Shown piece after piece: positions 61,385 through 64,000 of a stretch of DNA of 64,000 bases. How positions within the stretch are numbered: the first letter of the stretch is position 1; every line of letters starts with the position of its first letter. Under the pieces are notes generated by a model. It saw only the letters and a program-made list of their open reading frames with translations, did not search any database and was not told the origin of the DNA. A program made the position numbers and the translations under genes. Source of the DNA: Xanthomonas arboricola pv. juglandis (GTDB taxonomy: Bacteria > Pseudomonadota > Gammaproteobacteria > Xanthomonadales > Xanthomonadaceae); NCBI RefSeq assembly GCF_001013475.1, contig NZ_JZEF01000001.1, forward strand, positions 721,472 to 785,471, read 5' to 3'.

Positions 61385-61750
61385 TTAACCCAGAACTTTC
61401 TGGACGGTGGCGATCAGCTGTTCCGGGTTGAACGGCTTGACCAGCCAGCCGGTGGCACCAGCGGCCTTGCCTTCGGACTTCTTGTCGGCCGCCGACTCGG
61501 TGGTGAGCATCAGCATCGGGGTGAACTTGTAGTCCGGCAGCTGGCGCAGCTCACGGATCAGCGAGATGCCGTCCATGTTGGGCATGTTCACGTCGGTCAC
61601 TACCGCGTTGAAGCGTTGGCCCTTCGCGCGGCCCAGCGCCACGGCGCCGTCCTCGGCTTCTTCGACGGCAAAGCCGGCAGAGGTGAGGGCGAAAGAGACC
61701 ATCTGGCGCATTGACGCCGAATCGTCCACCACCAAGATACGTGCGCTCAT
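61385..61750 (-). CDS. cheY: Chemotaxis response regulator CheY
   Basis: The product is 121 residues, a stand-alone receiver with acidic pocket D9/D10, phospho-acceptor D53 (VVTDVNMPNMDG), the LTTES threonine/serine pair at about 83-85 and K105 (VKPF). It would bind the flagellar switch when phosphorylated. Its ATG overlaps the stop of the STAS gene (ATGA at 61747-61750). No CheZ gene is visible in the window, so its dephosphorylation partner lies elsewhere or is absent. Confidence 0.96.
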   Translation of the reverse strand: MSARILVVDDSASMRQMVSFALTSAGFAVEEAEDGAVALGRAKGQRFNAVVTDVNMPNMDGISLIRELRQLPDYKFTPMLMLTTESAADKKSEGKAAGATGWLVKPFNPEQLIATVQKVLG

Positions 61751-62055
61751 GCGGCGTTCTCCACAGATTTCAGGTTGTCATTGGATGCGGAAAGTCCGAG
61801 CGCGTCGGTGACGCCGAGCAGACGGGCCGCATCTCTAAAAGTGTCGTTGCAGCCATCGAATTCGGTATGCAACCCCGCCTGGCGGCGGGTCTGCACAAAG
61901 GCACAGAGCAACTGCACGCTGGCGGTATGGATACGCCGGACGTCGCCGGCATTGAGCACCACCTCGCCGTCCTGGGCCAGGAACGCGGCAAGCTTCTGCT
62001 TGAGGTCGGCGCTGGTCTCGATGCCGAGATCCTCACCCAATGTCACTGTGCTCAT
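61747..62055 (-). CDS. STAS-domain protein of the chemotaxis operon
   Basis: The product is 102 residues and is a single STAS domain (TVTLGEDLGIETSADLKQKL, GEVVLNAGDVRRIHTASVQL). STAS proteins include anti-sigma-factor antagonists, where a Ser or Thr after the third strand is phosphorylated. Here the region reads RRIHTASVQLL, so a T or S could serve. A good GGAG ribosome site precedes the ATG, and the stop overlaps the cheY start. STAS proteins beside cheY-cheA occur in several gamma-proteobacteria, but the partner kinase is not evident. The role is unknown. Confidence 0.9.
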   Translation of the reverse strand: MSTVTLGEDLGIETSADLKQKLAAFLAQDGEVVLNAGDVRRIHTASVQLLCAFVQTRRQAGLHTEFDGCNDTFRDAARLLGVTDALGLSASNDNLKSVENAA

Positions 62056-62158
62056 TGTTGCTCCGAACGGATGGTTCTATGCGTACTAACGGCGGGCGGC
62101 GGGAAAGCTTTAACGGTGAATCGTTGCGCGTGCAGGTGCGCGTCAGCTGCATGCCGGA

Positions 62159-63424
62159 TCAATGCAGCAAATGGCTGGCATCGAGCAGGATCATCGGCTG
62201 ATGGCCCAGCCGCGCGACGCCGCGGAACAGGTTGTTGGAAATGCGGCACAGGCGTGCGTTGTCCGGTGGTTCGATCTGCTGATCGGTCAGGCTGGTGACG
62301 TCTTCCACCGCCGACACGCGCAGGCCCATGGTCTCGCCGTTTTCCTCCAGCACCACCACGCGCGTCTGCAGATCCATGTTGATCGGCGCCGAGCCCAGGT
62401 GCATGCCCAGGTCGATCACCGGCACCACCTGGCCACGCAGGTTCATGATGCCGAGCATCGCGCTGGCGGTGCCGCGCAGTGGCAGCAGCGGCACCGGCAG
62501 TACCACCTCCTGCACCTTGAGCAATTCCAGCGCATAGGTCTGTTCGCCGCAGCGCAGGCGCAGCCAGCGCGTGCTGCGTTCGGCCGCGCGCCGCTCGGCC
62601 TGGATGTGCTCGGCCTGGCCGGGGGCCAGCAGTGCCTGCAGGCCTTGCGGATAGATCGGCGACGGCGGCGCGCGGTGCGGTGCCTGCATCGGTGCCGGCG
62701 CAGGCCGCGCAGGTGCCGGCGCGGCGGGTGCGGCATCGGCAAAGGCCGGGTCGGCATCCATCTCCGACAGCAGATCGGCGGCCAGCAGGTCGGCGCCGGA
62801 GGCAGCGCTGGCGAAGGCCGGGTCTGCGTCCATCTCGGCCATCAGGTCGGCGGTGCTCATGAACGGGCTGGGCGCCGCCGTGGCGAACGCCGGGTCGGCA
62901 TCCATTTCGGCGAGGAAATCGGCAGCGATGTCTGCAGCGCTGGGCGCGGCGACCACCGGCGGGCCGAACGCCGGGTCGGCGTCCATTTCGGCGAGGAAAT
63001 CGGCAGCGATGTCTGCGGCGCTGGGCGCGGCGACCACCGGCGGGCCGAAGGCCGGATCGGCATCCATTTCGGCGAGGAAATCGGCGGCGATGTCCGCGGC
63101 GCTGGGCGCGGCGACCACTGGGGGGCCGAAGGCCGGGTCGGCATCCATTTCGGCAAGGAAATCGGCGGCGATCGCATCGGCGCTGAGCACCGCGGCGATC
63201 GCGTTGGAAGTGGCCGCTTCGGAGACAGCGGCGGCTTCGGGAGCCGCGGCAGCCTGCACCGGCGGCTCGGCCAGCGCGAGGTCTGCGTCCGCAGGCGCCG
63301 GAGTTTCGCTGGCAGCAGGGGCGGCAGTGGCCGCAGCAGCCGGGGCGGGAATCTCGACGCCGGCGTCGTGCAACAGGCCTTCCAGATAATCGTCCAGCTC
63401 ACCGTTGGCGGTGTGGTTGCTCAT
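62159..63424 (-). CDS. ParP-like CheW-domain protein with internal acidic repeats
   Basis: The product is 421 residues. The N-terminal tail (1-85) is Ala/Pro-rich, then a motif of the type (F/L)LAEMDADPAF recurs six times (about residues 86-235). Four of the copies are in a near-perfect 27-residue tandem array. After a proline-rich linker (about 240-280) comes a C-terminal CheW-like domain (about 285-420; STRWLRLRCGEQTYALELLK, GIMNLRGQVVPVIDLG, VARLGHQPMILLDASHLLH). A CheW-like C-terminus next to a ParA-type gene matches ParP, which holds chemoreceptor arrays at the pole through ParC in Vibrio. The start overlaps the ParA-type stop (ATGA). The ParP equivalence is inferred. Confidence 0.85.
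   Translation of the reverse strand: MSNHTANGELDDYLEGLLHDAGVEIPAPAAAATAAPAASETPAPADADLALAEPPVQAAAAPEAAAVSEAATSNAIAAVLSADAIAADFLAEMDADPAFGPPVVAAPSAADIAADFLAEMDADPAFGPPVVAAPSAADIAADFLAEMDADPAFGPPVVAAPSAADIAADFLAEMDADPAFATAAPSPFMSTADLMAEMDADPAFASAASGADLLAADLLSEMDADPAFADAAPAAPAPARPAPAPMQAPHRAPPSPIYPQGLQALLAPGQAEHIQAERRAAERSTRWLRLRCGEQTYALELLKVQEVVLPVPLLPLRGTASAMLGIMNLRGQVVPVIDLGMHLGSAPINMDLQTRVVVLEENGETMGLRVSAVEDVTSLTDQQIEPPDNARLCRISNNLFRGVARLGHQPMILLDASHLLH
62886..63180. repeat. 81-bp in-frame tandem repeat in the ParP-like gene
   Basis: The word TCGGCRTCCATTTCGGC recurs at 62895, 62976, 63057 and 63138, an exact 81-bp period. The copies differ at only a few, partly synonymous positions. Each encodes 27 residues (AADFLAEMDADPAF, GPPVVAAPSAADI). 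The last copy decays after about 45 bp. Confidence 0.93.
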
Positions 63425-64000
63425 GCAGCTTGCTCCATACGCATCGCGTCATCGGCCAGCACCCATTCCAGCGCGCGGCGATAGGCGGACAGGCCGCGGC
63501 CCTGATAGTCGCCGCCGGTAGCGGGGACAGTCAGTGCGGCGGCATTGCAGATTCGGGTATCCACCGGCACCGCGTCTTCCCAGACGACGGCGCCGTAGGT
63601 GTCCTGCATCTCCTTGAGCGTCTCGGTGCCGGCGCGGGTGCGACGGTCGAACAGGGTCGGCAGGATCGACACCGGCAGCGCGCGGCGACGCGAGCGCTGC
63701 ACCATGTCGGCAGTCCGCACCATGCTGGCCAGGCCATGCAGCGCCAGCGGCTCGGCCTGGGTCGGCACCACCACGCGGTCGCAGGCGGCCAGGGCGTTGA
63801 TCATCAGCAGGCCGAGCGTGGGCGGGCAGTCGAGCAGGATGTAGTCGTGCTGGCCGGCATGCCGGGTCATCGCGTTCTGCAGCGCCAGGCCCAGGCCGGG
63901 CTGGTTGGCGCTGCGGCGTTCCAGCGTGGCCAGTGCGGCTTGTGCGCACACGTAGGACAGGCCGGGGATGGCGCTTTCATGGGCCAGGCTGGCCAGGTCG
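63421..64000 (-). CDS. ParA/MinD-family ATPase (ParC-like), 5' end outside window
   Basis: The frame is open to the right edge of the window, so 193 C-terminal residues are seen and the Walker A (KGG) region is missing. Walker B reads YILLDCPPTLGLLMINALAA, followed by DRVVVPTQAEPLALHGLASM and FDRRTRAGTETLKEMQ, characteristic of ParA ATPases. A GTG at 63951 is internal. Its stop overlaps the start of the ParP-like gene. Orphan ParA proteins in chemotaxis operons (ParC in Vibrio, PpfA in Rhodobacter) position receptor arrays, and this is the probable role here. Confidence 0.9.
   Translation of the reverse strand, partial: DLASLAHESAIPGLSYVCAQAALATLERRSANQPGLGLALQNAMTRHAGQHDYILLDCPPTLGLLMINALAACDRVVVPTQAEPLALHGLASMVRTADMVQRSRRRALPVSILPTLFDRRTRAGTETLKEMQDTYGAVVWEDAVPVDTRICNAAALTVPATGGDYQGRGLSAYRRALEWVLADDAMRMEQAA

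Noticed and set aside
62886..63180. Regularly spaced 81-bp repeats as a possible CRISPR array
   Set aside because: The repeats are contiguous, in frame inside a protein gene, with no unique spacers and no cas genes nearby.

Overview
The window is a chromosomal segment of a Xanthomonas species. It has high GC and a complete rpf (regulation of pathogenicity factors) locus in the gene order typical of the genus. rpfG runs straight into rpfC (4 bp apart) with no rpfH between them, an arrangement reported for the citri/axonopodis/oryzae side of the genus rather than X. campestris pv. campestris. The species call is an inference.

Region 1 (1-17640) is the rpf quorum-sensing and housekeeping block. 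On the + strand lie the end of carB, greA, rpfE and recJ. A repeat-bearing gap follows, then two minus-strand genes (a DUF1176 secreted protein and a membrane acyltransferase). Next are rpfD (LytTR), prfB with its programmed +1 frameshift, lysS, rpfG (HD-GYP c-di-GMP phosphodiesterase) and rpfC (hybrid DSF sensor). Convergent to these are rpfF (DSF synthase) and rpfB (acyl-CoA ligase). RpfF makes the diffusible signal, RpfC senses it and RpfG converts it into c-di-GMP hydrolysis.

Region 2 (17641-26593) holds a small lipoprotein, two unrelated aconitases (acnA, probably the gene named rpfA in X. campestris, and acnB) with a VapBC-type toxin-antitoxin pair between them, and an alpha/beta hydrolase. 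About 900 bp of palindromic repeats closes the region.

Region 3 (26594-64000, essentially all minus strand apart from the IS element) is a large chemotaxis island. In transcription order it holds a ParA/ParC-like ATPase (partial), a ParP-like CheW protein with internal 27-residue repeats, a STAS protein, cheY, cheA, a small exported protein, eight intact chemoreceptor genes plus one decayed receptor, a YcgR/PilZ protein, cheW, a small exported protein, an IS4-family element, and a translationally coupled cheR-cheD-cheB-GGDEF/EAL operon. Nearly every transcription unit is preceded by a sigma-28 (FliA)-like promoter of the form T(A/C)AA-N14-16-GCCGATA. The receptors, the exported proteins and the adaptation operon therefore look like one flagellar-class regulon. 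Three clusters of two related ~108-114-bp palindromic repeat families sit at module boundaries (about 3.8-4.4 kb, 25.7-26.5 kb, 37.7-38.7 kb). The last one lies beside the broken receptor.

The most interesting observations are: the ParC/ParP-like array-positioning pair with a tandemly repeated acidic motif; the sigma-28 regulon that includes two uncharacterised exported proteins; the IS4 element inserted precisely in a perfect terminator hairpin with an 11-bp target duplication; the palindromic repeat families with a ~0.5-kb compound duplication; and the c-di-GMP enzyme welded to the receptor-adaptation operon, close to the RpfG pathway.
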